Assembly (NCBI RefSeq): GCF_028710345.1
Contig: NZ_JAQTUH010000004.1
Span: forward strand, 33,183 to 97,182
Source: Sulfuricurvum sp.
Lineage (GTDB): Bacteria > Campylobacterota > Campylobacteria > Campylobacterales > Sulfurimonadaceae
Direction of reading: 5' to 3'
Length of the DNA stretch: 64,000 nucleotides
A model generated the notes under the pieces. That model worked only from the letters and a program-made list of their open reading frames with translations. It was not told the origin of the DNA and did not search any database. The position numbers and the translations under genes were made by a program. Shown here one piece after another: positions 63,409 to 64,000 of the stretch; within the stretch, counting starts at the first letter, position 1, and each line of letters opens with the position of its first letter.

Positions 63409-63429
63409 AAGACGCTTTTAGCGTCTTTT
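63407..63429 (+). terminator. Rho-independent terminator after rnj
   Basis: AAAAGACGC (63407-63415), loop TTTTA and GCGTCTTTT (63421-63429): a 9-bp stem beginning in the rnj stop codon and ending in T residues. Confidence 0.88.
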
Positions 63430-63486
63430 ACACTTCTCTTCGTTATACTTCCTTAGAATTACTACCCTATTGCATAGGAATAATAA

Positions 63487-64000
63487 ATGTCAATTACAAA
63501 AATCAATACTAAAGAAAATATCTTCGGAGACAATATTGCTTTTGTAGAAAAATGGGATTTTTCTACAGCTAATACTTCAGAAGAAACCCGTATTTTAGCA
63601 ATTACCCAAGTTGCTTCCATCTGCTACCAATCTCCAAAAGCGTTAGGAAGTGAAACTCTTTATAATCGTCTAATGGCAGAGTCCATGGGACTTCCTTCCA
63701 GCTCATTTGAGTTTGTCCCCGTACTACTTGACTACAACAACCCACAACACCAAGAACTTCTCCAAAAAGAGTACAGCAATGTCAAAAAATTTGGAGAACT
63801 TATCGAAGAGGGCAAATACTTGCTAACGAACTACCGTGCTATCGTTTATGATTTTGAAAACGATAAAGATGGGTATAGTTTTGATATCAGACAAATTTTT
63901 AATACCCTTGATGAAGCAGCAATCATCCAAAAAAACTTTCATGTGTTTTTATACAAAGTTGACTTACCAACACGATCACAAATGGTACGCCATCGTGTCA
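63487..64000 (+). CDS. thyX: Flavin-dependent thymidylate synthase ThyX (3' end outside window)
   Basis: Makes dTMP from dUMP using methylenetetrahydrofolate and FAD, replacing ThyA. ATG 63487 has AGGAA 6 nt upstream; 171 codons are visible and the frame is open at the window edge. It begins MSITKINTKENIFGDNIAF, with CYQSPKALGSETLYNRL next. The last visible residues, LPTRSQMVRHRV, contain the start of the ThyX signature RHR. The N-terminal part is longer than in compact ThyX proteins, as in other Campylobacterota (family memory, not checked). Confidence 0.88.
   Translation, partial: MSITKINTKENIFGDNIAFVEKWDFSTANTSEETRILAITQVASICYQSPKALGSETLYNRLMAESMGLPSSSFEFVPVLLDYNNPQHQELLQKEYSNVKKFGELIEEGKYLLTNYRAIVYDFENDKDGYSFDIRQIFNTLDEAAIIQKNFHVFLYKVDLPTRSQMVRHRV

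Overview
The window reads as chromosomal DNA of a motile Campylobacterota (epsilonproteobacterial) bacterium, most likely a Sulfurimonas/Sulfuricurvum-type sulfur oxidiser. This placement is inference from gene content: an epsilon-type flagellin, RNase J with an Arg/Pro/Asn-rich N-terminal extension, ThyX, a short CheZ-like phosphatase, CZB-domain chemotaxis proteins, and AT-rich promoters with strong -10 and weak -35 boxes. No 16S gene is present. Housekeeping genes are densely packed in both directions, often with 4-bp ATGA overlaps.

Layout. 1-7.4 kb (minus): the N-terminal 2465 codons of a giant surface/adhesin-like protein with about 18 repeats of roughly 113 residues, running off the left edge. 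7.6-9.2 kb: flagellin with a sigma-28 promoter, followed by two extra ghost copies of a flagellin 3' end with covarying hairpins. 9.4-13.0 kb: topA, a YfcE-like phosphoesterase and bioB, overlapping head to tail. 13.0-13.5 kb: a 0.5-kb insert bracketed by two copies of the bioB 3' end. 13.5-22.6 kb: a flavoprotein reductase, an OmpA protein, msrA, a hybrid-sensor histidine kinase and metH. 22.6-28.4 kb: an accessory island (DUF4347/RTX protein, histidine kinase, response regulator, Hint-domain protein) bracketed by metH and a second copy of the metH 3' end. 28.5-35.9 kb: rarA, rluB, kpsF, nnr, purN, thiG and an amino-acid permease. 36.1-36.6 kb: five tRNA genes behind a consensus promoter. 36.8-38.7 kb: a periplasmic protein, a di-haem peroxidase and a thioredoxin-fold protein. 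38.7-52.7 kb: a large chemosensory cluster. 52.8-55.5 kb: an M23 peptidase, a small membrane protein, rlmN and a nucleosidase-family gene. 55.4-59.4 kb: a defence cluster (McrC, McrB, HepT, MntA). 59.4-64 kb: hisF, rsmA, rnj and the start of thyX.

How the genes work together. The chemosensory cluster, all on the minus strand, encodes PAS sensor, soluble two-tip MCP, triple-CheW, CheB, HEAT protein, CheR, CheY, CheZ-like, CheY, CheA, CheW split by a CZB domain, STAS-like protein, second CheW-CZB and ParA, followed by a separately promoted soluble MCP-CZB. No receptor in it has a membrane segment and a ParA ATPase is encoded within it, so a ParA-positioned cytoplasmic array sensing redox or zinc/oxidant signals is the simplest reading (inference). 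The RTX/two-component/Hint island looks like a self-contained regulated secreted-protein module. A C8 tract between Shine-Dalgarno and start codon makes phase variation of its RTX gene plausible.

The strongest candidates for something new are the ghost 3' ends of three different genes, the CheW proteins interrupted by CZB, the ParA/two-tip MCP arrangement, the McrB with a DUF4357-like insertion, and the poly-C tract.
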